64,000 nucleotides of DNA. It comes from Kosakonia cowanii JCM 10956 = DSM 18146. GTDB taxonomy: Bacteria; Pseudomonadota; Gammaproteobacteria; Enterobacterales; Enterobacteriaceae. A program made the position numbers and the translations under genes. A model generated the notes under the pieces. It did not search any database. It was not told where the DNA came from and saw only the letters and a program-made list of their open reading frames with translations. This document shows positions 9,831-17,139 of the stretch, one piece after another; position 1 is the stretch's first letter; every line of letters begins with the position of its first letter. The stretch covers positions 2,232,001-2,296,000 of the forward strand of contig NZ_CP019445.1 of the NCBI RefSeq assembly GCF_001975225.1. Reading direction: 5' to 3'.

Positions 9831-10229
9831 ATGAATAGTGTTTTTGATAAAGATAAAATTATCCAATTTTTTCTACTTCAGAATGAGCTGGTTAAAGCCT
9901 TATTTAAAGCTTATCCAATGGCAAAAGACATTGAGTGGTTATTAGATTTTCCCAAAAATGGATATGTCCATATTAATGAGGATATATGGAATTTTTCCAA
10001 ACATGGAAAAGGAATCATGTTCTTTATGGAAGGATCACACATTGATAAAGTGGTTGATGTACATAATAATATAAGTTGTCCTGAATTGGCTGATACATGG
10101 CGATTACTACAGTACTTTTCGCTTGATGATGAAAACCAGCTTGAGGTACTTTTAAATAATATGGTTATCTCAGGTGAATTAGAGAAAATATCGGATAAAT
10201 TATACCGGTTAAAAGAAATTCCGGCCTGA
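9831..10229 (+). CDS. Orphan CDI-type immunity protein candidate
   Basis: 132 residues, AT-rich, with no signal peptide or membrane segment. It contains NGYVHINEDIWNFSKHGKGI in its first half, reminiscent of small DUF6896-like proteins often found beside polymorphic toxins; that family match is from memory and unverified. The C-terminal half (YFSLDDENQLEVLLNNMVIS) looks like a helical, small HTH-like segment. It starts one base after a toxin-tail remnant, so an immunity role is inferred from context. No intact toxin gene is adjacent. Confidence 0.55.
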   Translation: MNSVFDKDKIIQFFLLQNELVKALFKAYPMAKDIEWLLDFPKNGYVHINEDIWNFSKHGKGIMFFMEGSHIDKVVDVHNNISCPELADTWRLLQYFSLDDENQLEVLLNNMVISGELEKISDKLYRLKEIPA

Positions 10230-10275
10230 ATGGCCGGGATCGTGCTGTCAACCATCAGGCAAAACGCCCGTTCCC

Positions 10276-10312
10276 GCGCTTGTACACCAGCAGATCGCCG
10301 GTGTACAAGCGC
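10276..10312. other. Perfect 13-bp inverted repeat upstream of an orphan immunity gene
   Basis: GCGCTTGTACACC at 10276-10288 is perfectly complementary to GGTGTACAAGCGC at 10300-10312, with an 11-base loop. No T-run follows, so a simple terminator is unlikely. The stretch is GC-richer than its surroundings. It could be a recombination or transposon end, or a leader hairpin of the gene starting at 10347. Confidence 0.5.
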
Positions 10313-10346
10313 CCCCGGAAAAACGTTAGAAAACACACAAACACCT

Positions 10347-10796
10347 ATGAAACTGGTATATCTTCTTTCTGAAGAGTTAAAAGCTGATCCTGAATATGTT
10401 TCCTTGACTCAAGCTTTAACATTAGATAAATCAAGGCCTTATCTTGGCTTAAATGGAACCTATGGTCTTTTTGGGTCACAAGAATGGTGGGATAGTATCA
10501 ATCAAGGTAAAATGCCGTTGCTATCACTGTCTGGGGTAATAAAAAAAGCTTATGTAGCAGGGCAAGACCCTTCTGATTTTAATAATACCATCGATTTATT
10601 ACTTGATGATGGAACCATCCAATCCGTTGGTATTTATACTAATCAAAATGAAGACTTAAGTTCTTTTGAAAAGGGACATAGGGCAAGTATTGTCTATGCT
10701 CTTGATGAGCTTAAACCAAAGGCAATGCTTAACTTTGGTCAAAAATATAATAAAATCGCTTTAGAAATGGCTGTTTCATTAAAACCAGTTGAATAA
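10347..10796 (+). CDS. Hypothetical protein, orphan immunity candidate
   Basis: 149 residues from the ATG at 10347 (MKLVYLLSEELKADPEY). The frame stays open 117 bases further upstream, but that part is a GC-rich hairpin region of unlike composition, so the internal ATG is preferred. Its placement in a run of immunity genes and its size suggest an immunity protein. It contains GLNGTYGLFGSQEWWDSI and a central IDLLLDDGTIQSVGIYTN. The family is not recognised. A terminator-like hairpin follows about 30 bases after the stop. Confidence 0.5.
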   Translation: MKLVYLLSEELKADPEYVSLTQALTLDKSRPYLGLNGTYGLFGSQEWWDSINQGKMPLLSLSGVIKKAYVAGQDPSDFNNTIDLLLDDGTIQSVGIYTNQNEDLSSFEKGHRASIVYALDELKPKAMLNFGQKYNKIALEMAVSLKPVE

Positions 10797-10825
10797 AAAT
10801 TAAAGGTTTTTATGAATTAACAAAG

Positions 10826-10856
10826 AGGATCCTAAATTTTTAAACTAGGATCTTTT
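10826..10856 (+). terminator. Terminator-like hairpin
   Basis: GATCCTA at 10828-10834 pairs with TAGGATC at 10846-10852 and is followed by TTTTATTA. It lies just downstream of the gene ending at 10796. Confidence 0.55.
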
Positions 10857-10947
10857 ATTAATTTTCATACTGTCAATAATGCTGTGCAACTTCCACCATA
10901 TTTAACGGTGATTGCTCAGACTATCACTAACACGGGATTGATGTCTG

Positions 10948-11070
10948 TCACGCAGCCAGCAGTCGTATCACCAGTTGCCCGCGTTCAATCGCCACGGTAA
11001 CTGGTGTATCGGTCACAAACCCCGCCTTTTCCAGTCAGTTGCCCTTGAGGTAAAGAGTGGGGCAGGTCAC
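10948..11070 (-). pseudogene. SymE-like toxin remnant
   Basis: On the minus strand the frame reads PTLYLKGN, stop, then LEKAGFVTDTPVTVAIERGQ and LVI, ending at a TGA at 10950-10948. This is the conserved C-terminal block of SymE-type proteins (LKGxWLxxAGF, then GQLVI), with the conserved Trp codon changed to TGA and the N-terminal half missing. Family knowledge: SymE is an SOS-induced protein derived from an AbrB-like fold. Here it is a dead fragment between two immunity modules. Confidence 0.7.
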
Positions 11071-11079
11071 AAGAATTAA

Positions 11080-11211
11080 ATTAATCGCTTCTGGAAACCA
11101 ATTATTACTGTTCTAACGAAAGCGAAGGATCAATATGGAGTAAGGCACGAAAAATTGAAAGAGTTACAAGATAAAATAATTCAGGAGGCAGGAAAAAATG
11201 AAAGGAAGTGA
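11080..11211 (+). pseudogene. Vestigial toxin 3' end preceding an orphan immunity gene
   Basis: A 43-codon frame without a start reads INRFWKPIITVLTKAKDQYG, then VRHEKLKELQDKIIQEAGKN and ERK, to a TGA at 11209. It lies 28 bases before the immunity gene at 11240. It begins right where the SymE remnant ends, marking another recombination junction. The lysine-rich helical tail fits the end of a toxin domain; the toxin class is unknown. Confidence 0.55.
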
Positions 11212-11239
11212 TGAGAAGTTTTCCCCCGGGGAACAATAA

Positions 11240-11617
11240 ATGATAGACAATTTAGCTTGGTTAAAAAAAGTAGAACAACGCCTCATAAATGATGGGGCTG
11301 AAGATTTATATTGCTTATTAGAAGTGATGTATAAAGAACAAAAAATGAACTTCCAACAATTTATCTATGATGCATCAAGAGGAATAGGCAGTGTTGTCTC
11401 TGAAGGGGTAGAATACGTATTAGATCAAGATCTAGATGATCCAAGCGAGTTTGATGGTGCTTGTTTCATCCTTGGTGACTATGAAAGTTCGACGATTTCA
11501 CTTCAGAAATTTGTTGAGTTAATGCAGGACATAACGGATATTTATATAACTGAGAATCCAGAAAATAAAGAGACAATAGAATCCTCTATGGCTAGGCTTA
11601 AAGAGCGCTATACTTGA
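11240..11617 (+). CDS. Orphan immunity protein, paralogue of the gene at 13310
   Basis: 125 residues, acidic. It is clearly related to the gene at 13310-13693: both share a WL start, a DLYxxxxxVL-type helix, a SEGxxYxLDQ-x-DxPxxF segment, an almost identical GDYESSxIS-x-QKFVxL block, and a final KLQERY/RLKERY. The FxLGDYExxxIS arrangement recalls CdiI immunity proteins of ribonuclease toxins, but this is a memory-based resemblance. It sits 28 bases downstream of a toxin-tail remnant. A role in protecting against an incoming toxin is inferred. Confidence 0.6.
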   Translation: MIDNLAWLKKVEQRLINDGAEDLYCLLEVMYKEQKMNFQQFIYDASRGIGSVVSEGVEYVLDQDLDDPSEFDGACFILGDYESSTISLQKFVELMQDITDIYITENPENKETIESSMARLKERYT

Positions 11618-11751
11618 TATTGACGTGGTATTATTCCCTATTGCATGAGGCTAAAGTTCCTTCTGATTGGAACACCCAGGCAAACAGTGATTTTGGTTTA
11701 TTAGTGCCAGATTCAGATAAATGCCTGCTGGTCAAAGGCATGAATTTTTGA
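11611..11751 (+). pseudogene. Start-less coding remnant before the barstar-like gene
   Basis: A frame overlapping the end of the previous gene reads TWYYSLLHEAKVPSDWNTQA, then NSDFGLLVPDSDKCLLVKGM and NF, to a TGA at 11749. No start codon or ribosome site is seen, and it stops 24 bases before the next gene. It may be a leftover toxin tail or a decayed immunity gene. Confidence 0.3.
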
Positions 11752-11775
11752 AATTACACGTATTAAATAAATAAA

Positions 11776-12156
11776 ATGATGGCTTTTAATTATTACAAAG
11801 GAATATTTCCCCATTATGAATTTGGGCAGTGTTGTGTTTGGCTTGCTCCCATTATTCGAAGCAGAACTGAATTGCATAAGAAATTATATTGTCTCCTCGG
11901 TTTTCCTGGATATTATGGATTTAACTGGAATGCCTTGTATGATTGCTTATGCGATTTTCACTGGATCACTAATAAGAAAATAGTGCTCATTCACGAGCAA
12001 CTCCCTGAGTTACCAGTGCACGATTTAGATATTTATCTTGATATCTTAAATGATGCTATTTTGTCCTGGGTTGATGATGATAAGCATGAACTAGAAGTGT
12101 GCTTTAGCTTATCCGATAAAGAAAAAATTGAAAATATCACTATAGCTACAAAATAA
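11776..12156 (+). CDS. Barstar-like ribonuclease inhibitor, orphan immunity
   Basis: 126 residues (ATG 11776, or the adjacent ATG at 11779). The segment HKKLYCLLGFPGYYGFNWNA and the following LYDCLCDFHWI match the barstar core: a helix, then FPxYYGxNWDALxDCL. Family knowledge: barstar proteins bind barnase-type RNases and block the active site, and are common immunity partners of polymorphic RNase toxins. No barnase-like toxin gene is adjacent, so this would be an orphan. Of all the immunity candidates in this array, this one has the most recognisable family. Confidence 0.75.
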   Translation: MMAFNYYKGIFPHYEFGQCCVWLAPIIRSRTELHKKLYCLLGFPGYYGFNWNALYDCLCDFHWITNKKIVLIHEQLPELPVHDLDIYLDILNDAILSWVDDDKHELEVCFSLSDKEKIENITIATK

Positions 12157-12192
12157 AATAACAAGACACAGATTATTTGAGCGTTATGTTGA

Positions 12193-12309
12193 CGAAAGAT
12201 CGAAGAGCGTGGGAACTTTACTGGGTTTCCATAGACTGATGGGAAACCGATAAACAAATCAACAGTTACTGAATATGAATTTAAAAAAAAGGTGCCAGTA
12301 AATGATTAA
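12193..12309 (+). pseudogene. Vestigial toxin 3' end overlapping the next immunity gene
   Basis: A start-less frame reads RKIEERGNFTGFP, a TAG at 12232, then TDGKPINKSTVTEYEFKKKV and PVND, to a TAA at 12307. The last 8 bases overlap the ATG at 12302, the kind of stop/start overlap seen in real toxin-immunity pairs. The internal stop shows that it is dead. A second open frame (12158-12253) over the same DNA is probably a shadow. Confidence 0.45.
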
Positions 12310-12997
12310 GTATAAGTTAAATATAACGGATTGCTATCCCCAAGTAATTTGTCTGGATAATAACATTGGTTTGAAATCATATTTTTCAATTTTTGATATC
12401 ATTAATAAAAAAGAAAACTCATCTATTTTGTTGAACAATATGGTTATAAATATTGATGATGAATCATGGTATGGCGTAATAACTAAAAAAAATAGCAATA
12501 GTATTGTGACTAGAGCTTTGAATAGCTTGGATGTTAATGATTTAGATATTTTTACTTTAATGATGCAACGAGCAGAGTTAACGATTTCAGGAATTAAATG
12601 TGTGTATATTAAGTTATCGACTGACACCGATAACTATTATCACTCCATAGGGAATGAGTTTTGTGTTGGAGATAAGCACATATGGCTTGCTGGCTACTGC
12701 TCTGATTTCGAAAATACAACAATTAATATAATGCTAGTTTTTGATGGGGAAATTCATTTAAATTTCCATGAATCAGATATAGTTATTGAGTCGATTAATT
12801 TCAATAGCTATATTGATTTTGATAATGTAAATGACTTTAATAAAGCTAATGATTCTTTTATATCTTTGAAAAAAATAAGAATAGAAGATTTAGGTTTTAA
12901 TAATATAAAGTCTGAGCTCTTAGAGTTTAATAATAATATTAAATATTTCGATTATAGCGAAACTGGAAATTTTGCGATCAAAAATTATAATGTTTAA
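12302..12997 (+). CDS. Hypothetical protein, orphan immunity candidate
   Basis: 231 residues, strongly AT-rich, Asn/Asp/Ile-rich, soluble. It overlaps the preceding toxin-tail remnant by 8 bases. The upstream GGTG at 12291-12294 is a plausible ribosome site 7 bases before the ATG. The family is not recognised. Size, composition and position suggest an immunity protein larger than its neighbours, but this is inference only. Confidence 0.5.
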   Translation: MIKYKLNITDCYPQVICLDNNIGLKSYFSIFDIINKKENSSILLNNMVINIDDESWYGVITKKNSNSIVTRALNSLDVNDLDIFTLMMQRAELTISGIKCVYIKLSTDTDNYYHSIGNEFCVGDKHIWLAGYCSDFENTTINIMLVFDGEIHLNFHESDIVIESINFNSYIDFDNVNDFNKANDSFISLKKIRIEDLGFNNIKSELLEFNNNIKYFDYSETGNFAIKNYNV

Positions 12998-13086
12998 TAG
13001 TTGACAGTAATTATTAAAGCAAATTTAGAATAGCGTTAACTTACAGAGCTAAGATAAAATCATGAAAAAAAGAATGAATTACAAGA

Positions 13087-13203
13087 AATTTCTCGCAAAA
13101 CAGTACCGTGCAGGGAAGTTTATTCTCTGAGTTCGTTAGTGTCCCTCAATAACTGACAGTTGATTGGGAGGTTGCACTGGATTATATTGACCCTAATGAG
13201 TGA
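13087..13203 (+). pseudogene. Degenerate coding fragment in a 312-base gap
   Basis: A start-less frame reads NFSQNSTVQGSLFSEFVSVP and Q, a TAA at 13150, then LTVDWEVALDYIDPNE to a TGA at 13201. It is probably a decayed toxin tail or immunity fragment. The rest of the gap 12998-13309 holds one more weak open frame just before 13280 and nothing else I can name. Confidence 0.3.
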
Positions 13204-13309
13204 TAATTGACAAGCTGATCTGGTTTCGTAAATTATCCTGGCGCAACCACATAGCGTACACTGTGAATAAAAAATTTATTCTACTTCTTACAAGTCATCA
13301 TTAACGCGC

Positions 13310-13693
13310 ATGAAAAAGTTAAAGTGGTTAGAAACAACAAAAAACTATTTTTATCAAAATGATGGCAGGGATTTATATGATATTGTTTATTTGGTTTTAT
13401 CACTAAATAAGATGAGTTATATCGCCTTTTTGAAACGCGCTAGCGAAGGGTATGGATGCTCCCCATCAGAAGGATGCGGTTATTCGCTAGATCAAAATTG
13501 GGATGTTCCTGAAGATTTTAACGAAGTCAGCTTTATGTTTGGGGACTATGAAAGTTCAGCAATTTCTCCTCAAAAATTTGTTGATTTAATATCCTTTCTT
13601 TCTCGAAGTTATATCAAGGAGTACCAGGATGATGAAGGGTTAGTAATCATTTATATAACCAAGCTTCAAGAGCGTTATCAGCCATTTTGCTGA
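13310..13693 (+). CDS. Orphan immunity protein, paralogue of the gene at 11240
   Basis: 127 residues. It shares the SEGxGYxLDQ-x-x-DVPEDF segment, the FGDYESSAISPQKFVDLI block and the final LQERY with the protein at 11240-11617, so the two are ancient duplicates or parallel acquisitions of one immunity family. It is AT-rich with no signal or membrane segments. The Shine-Dalgarno is weak. A function in toxin neutralisation is inferred from the family pairing and location. Confidence 0.55.
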   Translation: MKKLKWLETTKNYFYQNDGRDLYDIVYLVLSLNKMSYIAFLKRASEGYGCSPSEGCGYSLDQNWDVPEDFNEVSFMFGDYESSAISPQKFVDLISFLSRSYIKEYQDDEGLVIIYITKLQERYQPFC

Positions 13694-13770
13694 AAGCAGC
13701 GATTTAGGCATCAGCGGTAATAAACGCTAAATATATCCCTTTAAACCAAAAGCAGATAAATAGCGATAGT

Positions 13771-13940
13771 ATGACTAAATTTCTAGATGAGCTTGAAAAG
13801 AATTGTGGCGCTAAGATTGAGCGAAGTGATGCACGTGTTGTTCCCGGCACAGAAAAGTTGATGGTTTAGAAATTGTCTATTTCTCTGATAATGGGAAAAG
13901 GTATTTTTGTCGGTTGGTTTTCATCTCTTCGCATTTGTAA
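13771..13940 (+). pseudogene. Frameshifted small gene at the end of the immunity array
   Basis: The ATG at 13771 begins MTKFLDELEKNCGAKIERSD and ARVVPGTEK, then hits a TAG at 13867. A one-base shift near 13857 continues as VDGLEIVYFSDNGKRYFCRL to a TAA at 13938. Together this gives a protein of about 56 residues with a good start. It looks like the N-terminal part of a lost immunity-like gene, cut off where the kptA-linked repeat begins. The rest of the gap 13694-14012 is otherwise empty. Confidence 0.4.
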
Positions 13941-14069
13941 TTACTCAGGTTAAAATCGGCTCGCCTTGACGCAACCCGTCATAAAGATGATCAGGATGGC
14001 GATGAGTAGCCGTCACTCCTGAATATACTCATACGGGACACGCTCCGTTAACCAAACCCCATTATCCGC
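13928..14069 (-). repeat. Right copy of the kptA 3'-end direct repeat
   Basis: The segment comprises the last codons of kptA and about 85 bases beyond its stop, matched in the same orientation by 9620-9750. The match beyond the kptA stop is weaker but still alignable (TCGCATTT, ATTA and GGT blocks). It forms the boundary between the AT-rich immunity array and GC-rich core DNA. Confidence 0.7.
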
Positions 14070-14555
14070 CTGATAAAATGTAAAGCCCTTCTTATACATA
14101 TCCACGGCTTTTATTTTTAATAACACGGGCTTTCCATAACGTTGCCCGACCTGAATTGCCGTAGCTTCATCAGAGGAAAGATGTACATACTGGCGTGACA
14201 AAGGGAGTAGGCCTTGCTCTCTGATTTGTGCGATAAAGCGGGTTGCAGTGCCGTGATATAAAATATCTGGAGGCGTTTTCTCTGCGTAAGTGATATTGAC
14301 CTGTTGAGTGGAGTGCCCCTGAGCTGCGCGAATGCGTAAGCCATCCTCTGAAATCGTGAAGCGTTTCTTTTCGCTGCTTTCAACAATGTCGAAAATAAGA
14401 TCTCTATCGAGTGCATGGCCTTTATTACCAGCACGCAGAATAAGGTCGTCTATAACCGCCCACCCCTCTTTATCCAGAGATAGCTCAATGGCTTCTGGTT
14501 CATGGCGCAAGATATAACTTAAGAATTTACTGGTGTCGGTACTTTTTTTGCTCAT
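14013..14555 (-). CDS. kptA: RNA 2'-phosphotransferase (KptA/Tpt1 family)
   Basis: 180 residues, the family's normal length. The N-terminal winged-helix part contains SKFLSYILRHEPEAIELSLD, with the conserved SxxLSxxLRHxP motif. The C-terminal ART-like part has LYHGTATRF, YVHLSSDEATA, GKPVLLKI and a final WLTERVPYEYI, all hallmarks of Tpt1. Family knowledge: it moves a 2'-phosphate from RNA to NAD, giving ADP-ribose-1'',2''-cyclic phosphate; the bacterial role is unclear. It is a single gene on the minus strand. Its 3' end has been duplicated 4.3 kb away in the immunity array. Confidence 0.93.
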   Translation of the reverse strand: MSKKSTDTSKFLSYILRHEPEAIELSLDKEGWAVIDDLILRAGNKGHALDRDLIFDIVESSEKKRFTISEDGLRIRAAQGHSTQQVNITYAEKTPPDILYHGTATRFIAQIREQGLLPLSRQYVHLSSDEATAIQVGQRYGKPVLLKIKAVDMYKKGFTFYQADNGVWLTERVPYEYIQE

Positions 14556-14620
14556 AACTTACTCTCAAATAATCTCTGCCGTTAAACCAGAAGGCCACTG
14601 CTGCAAAGCTCATAATTTTA

Positions 14621-14971
14621 TTATGACCGCTGTTTGTCACTCATTATGTCACGGCACTTCTGCTGGTTTTCTTTGAGCTCTGCCTGCTGCTGCGCACTGA
14701 GCGACGTCCAGGTATCGATCATCCGTTCGCCCAGCGCGGAGATGTAGTGATTTTTACGTAACGCGTAATCGGAGTTGCCGCCCTCGATAATGTTTTCCAT
14801 ATCACGGGAAAAATTCTGTGGATCGTCATGATCGATGGTGCAGAACACCGCGCGGTAATAGCTCTCTTCCTCTTCGGAGTAGTGCGGCGTTAGCCAGTAG
14901 GCGACAGCGCCAACCAGCGCGAGCAGTGGAATGATAAAGCGTAAGTTTTTTAACATTGTTGAGTTCAGCAA
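14621..14971 (-). CDS. Small membrane-anchored hypothetical protein
   Basis: 116 residues from the first ATG. The in-frame ATG at 14956 (MLKNLRFIIPLLALVGAVAY) gives a tidier start with a single N-terminal hydrophobic helix. The rest is soluble and charged, with two cysteines (AVFCTI and QKCRDI) that might pair if the domain is periplasmic. It follows the strand of kptA but is separated from it by 65 bases. The family is not recognised. Confidence 0.5.
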   Translation of the reverse strand: MLNSTMLKNLRFIIPLLALVGAVAYWLTPHYSEEEESYYRAVFCTIDHDDPQNFSRDMENIIEGGNSDYALRKNHYISALGERMIDTWTSLSAQQQAELKENQQKCRDIMSDKQRS

Positions 14972-15186
14972 GAAAAATTGAGGGAGTAGTGTAGCTGAGG
15001 CGAAAAGAGAATGTAAAAACGAAGCCCAAACAAAAGCACCACATGCGAAATGCTCTCTCTCGCCGCAGCAGAGGCATCCCCAGGCACGAAATAATTTATC
15101 CCCACTCCCTCAGCTAAAAACCGTCATAGCCACTGGTCACAAAGCCGTGTAGCTTACTCAAAACTTCTTCTGCTCAGGATGCTGTA

Positions 15187-15456
15187 TTGATCACTCAAGC
15201 TGAAGCCATTGAGATCGCCAGAGCCTATGCCGCGCAGAGCCGACGCGGGTGGGATGAGTACGCCCATCACGCTACGGTCATCACCTTATACGGCGAGCCG
15301 GTGTGGATGATCGCCACCACTGATGTCGAATACTCCACGGAGCTTCCGTGGCTGATGACCCATCTGCCAAACCCCCGCTATTACTACATCAGCATGGTCG
15401 AGGCGAAATGCATCGCGGTGGGCCACCGGGTGAACCAGTATCAGCGCGTACGCTGA
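15187..15456 (+). CDS. Hypothetical small soluble protein
   Basis: 89 residues beginning MITQAEAIEIARAYAAQSRR. The pattern of an N-terminal helix followed by strands that contain VWMIATTDVEYS is reminiscent of small immunity-like or PepSY-like folds, but I cannot assign a family. Composition is GC-rich like the core genome. It lies alone, with about 200 bases of featureless sequence upstream. Confidence 0.5.
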   Translation: MITQAEAIEIARAYAAQSRRGWDEYAHHATVITLYGEPVWMIATTDVEYSTELPWLMTHLPNPRYYYISMVEAKCIAVGHRVNQYQRVR

Positions 15457-15489
15457 GCCTTGGCTGTTTGGCACATTCACACCACAGCA

Positions 15490-15867
15490 TTATTTAAGTT
15501 GCAGCCTCACTTTGCTGCCTGAAAATAACGTCAGCAAGGCGGCTTGCAACTCCCCGCTGTTTTGAACAGCAGAAATCTTCGCGCAATATTCCCTGTAACC
15601 TGCCTGCTGCGCCGCAGCCTCGTTCAGCCGAATCGTCAATGTATCCACGCTTAGCGTAACGGCTTCTATTGCCGCCGCCAGTTCATAGGCTGTGTCGTCG
15701 CTCTGAAACCCGATGCACTCATCAATAGCAAGATCATCTTCATCAAATCTCCCGATGATAAAAAAATGATCCGGGTCGTGTGCATCGTCTCCTACGCCAA
15801 GGGTTAGCACCTCATCCTCGTTGGCGACATTCGCGCAAACTGCATTAAACGTTTTTATCCCAATCAT
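15490..15867 (-). CDS. Imm10-like immunity protein
   Basis: 125 residues from the ATG at 15867 (MIGIKTFNAVCANVANEDEV), supported by a GGGG Shine-Dalgarno 5 bases upstream. A longer frame to 16014 exists but overlaps the start of the divergent phosphatase gene. The protein has LGVGDDAHDPDHFFIIGRFD, then IGFQSDDTAYELAAAIEAVT and LTIRL. This order (short-lived E/D-rich strand, ILxR-type strand, GI/AIExVTL, then a hydrophobic strand) resembles the immunity protein 10 family. No toxin gene is next to it, so it would be another orphan outside the main array. Confidence 0.5.
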   Translation of the reverse strand: MIGIKTFNAVCANVANEDEVLTLGVGDDAHDPDHFFIIGRFDEDDLAIDECIGFQSDDTAYELAAAIEAVTLSVDTLTIRLNEAAAQQAGYREYCAKISAVQNSGELQAALLTLFSGSKVRLQLK

Positions 15868-15984
15868 ATTTTCCCCGTCTTCAGCGTTATTTTTCGCTTG
15901 TATTCCCGCCACATGATAGCCACTCTTTTTCCATTCATACCCATTATAAATTTCCCGCGGATATCCGGGCGAGGAGCAGGGCAG

Positions 15985-16593
15985 ATGAAGGTTATTCTCG
16001 TACGGCATGCACAAACGCAGTGGAACCGCGCGGGCATGATTCAGGGCCAGCAGGACAGCCCAATCACCGAACGCGGCGAGCGGGAAACGGCGGCATTACT
16101 CGCGGCATTAAAAGATGAAGGTTACGCCGCAGAGTGCGTCTTTAGCTCGCCGCTCGCGCGGGCGCGCAGCATGGGGGAACAACTCGCCGCACTTTTTCAG
16201 GCGCCGCTGGTGATTGATGCCGCGCTGATGGAGCAGTCATTCGGGCGCTACGAAGGACTTTCCACGCAAGAGTTGCAGGCTGAAGCAGATGCGTTATTCG
16301 CGCACGATGCCGCATTCTGCCCGCCAGGCGGTGAATCACTGGCGCAGGCGGTGCAGCGCATGCTGGTGTTTTTACAGCGTCAGCACATTCGTGCGGCGCA
16401 TAAAACCCTCTGCCTTGTCTGCCATGGGCACGTCACTCAGGGTCTGCTGGCACTGCTGAAGGAAGGGAGTCTTGAGAACTTCGCCCGCTATGCGCAGCCC
16501 AATGCGAGCTACGCGGTGTTAGAGATGGCGGAAGAAAAATGCGCGGTGCTGCGCTGGGGCGTGGCGACTCACTTACGCACGCTGGACGCGTAA
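15985..16593 (+). CDS. Histidine phosphatase family protein
   Basis: 202 residues from the ATG at 15985, with a GAGGAGCAGG ribosome site. The catalytic LVRHAQTQWN motif is at residues 4-13, FSSPLARARSMGEQ follows, FGRYEG carries the conserved Glu region, and CHGHVTQG holds the second histidine. The length and ESL motif (PPGGESLAQA) fit the phosphoglycerate-mutase-like/alpha-ribazole phosphatase group; the substrate cannot be read from sequence. Its 3' end overlaps the convergent MocA-like gene by 21 bases. Confidence 0.85.
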   Translation: MKVILVRHAQTQWNRAGMIQGQQDSPITERGERETAALLAALKDEGYAAECVFSSPLARARSMGEQLAALFQAPLVIDAALMEQSFGRYEGLSTQELQAEADALFAHDAAFCPPGGESLAQAVQRMLVFLQRQHIRAAHKTLCLVCHGHVTQGLLALLKEGSLENFARYAQPNASYAVLEMAEEKCAVLRWGVATHLRTLDA

Positions 16594-17139
16594 ATGGCTA
16601 TCGTAGATACGCTCCGCCCGCCGCAAATCCTCCAGCGTATCAATATCCTGAATAATTCCTGCATCCGTCAGCGGCAGATCCAGCACCTCGCCGCGTGCTC
16701 TTGCCTGCTGCACAATACTTTTTGCGCCGCTATCGCCAGTTAATGACCGTAAGGCAGGGAGGTAGCATCGCGAAAAGGCCACCGGATGACCCTGGCGCTG
16801 CTGATGCCACGGCGCCACCAGCGGTTTTTCTCCTAACCCTTCGGCGACGCGCAGCAACGATTCCGGGGCGATCAGCGGCAGGTCGGCGGGCAGAATCAGC
16901 CAGCCGGATGCAGTCGACGTGGCGTTAACGCCTAATGAGATAGAGTCACCCATCCCGCCCGTGCCGCCCACGGGGCGAACAAGGTGCCAGCTGAGTCCGG
17001 CGCGCGCTACTGCATGAATCACATGTTCCAGCAGCGTGCGCTCACCGAGCGGCGTATCAAGCTTATGGTGTTGCGCGCCGGAGGCGAGAAAGCGCTCGCC
17101 GCGTCCTGCGGCAAGAATAATTACCACTGGCTCAGCCAT
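16573..17139 (-). CDS. MocA-like molybdenum cofactor nucleotidyltransferase
   Basis: 188 residues. The N-terminal LAAGRGERF motif is the nucleotide-binding loop of NTP-transferase_3 enzymes; LILPADLPLI carries the metal-binding Asp, and QGHPVAFSR the substrate loop. Family knowledge: MocA attaches CMP to molybdopterin to make the cytosine dinucleotide cofactor that PaoC-type enzymes need. It is the last gene of the pao operon, overlapping the xdhC-like gene by one base, which supports a role in supplying cofactor to that enzyme. Confidence 0.8.
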   Translation of the reverse strand: MAEPVVIILAAGRGERFLASGAQHHKLDTPLGERTLLEHVIHAVARAGLSWHLVRPVGGTGGMGDSISLGVNATSTASGWLILPADLPLIAPESLLRVAEGLGEKPLVAPWHQQRQGHPVAFSRCYLPALRSLTGDSGAKSIVQQARARGEVLDLPLTDAGIIQDIDTLEDLRRAERIYDSHLRVQRA

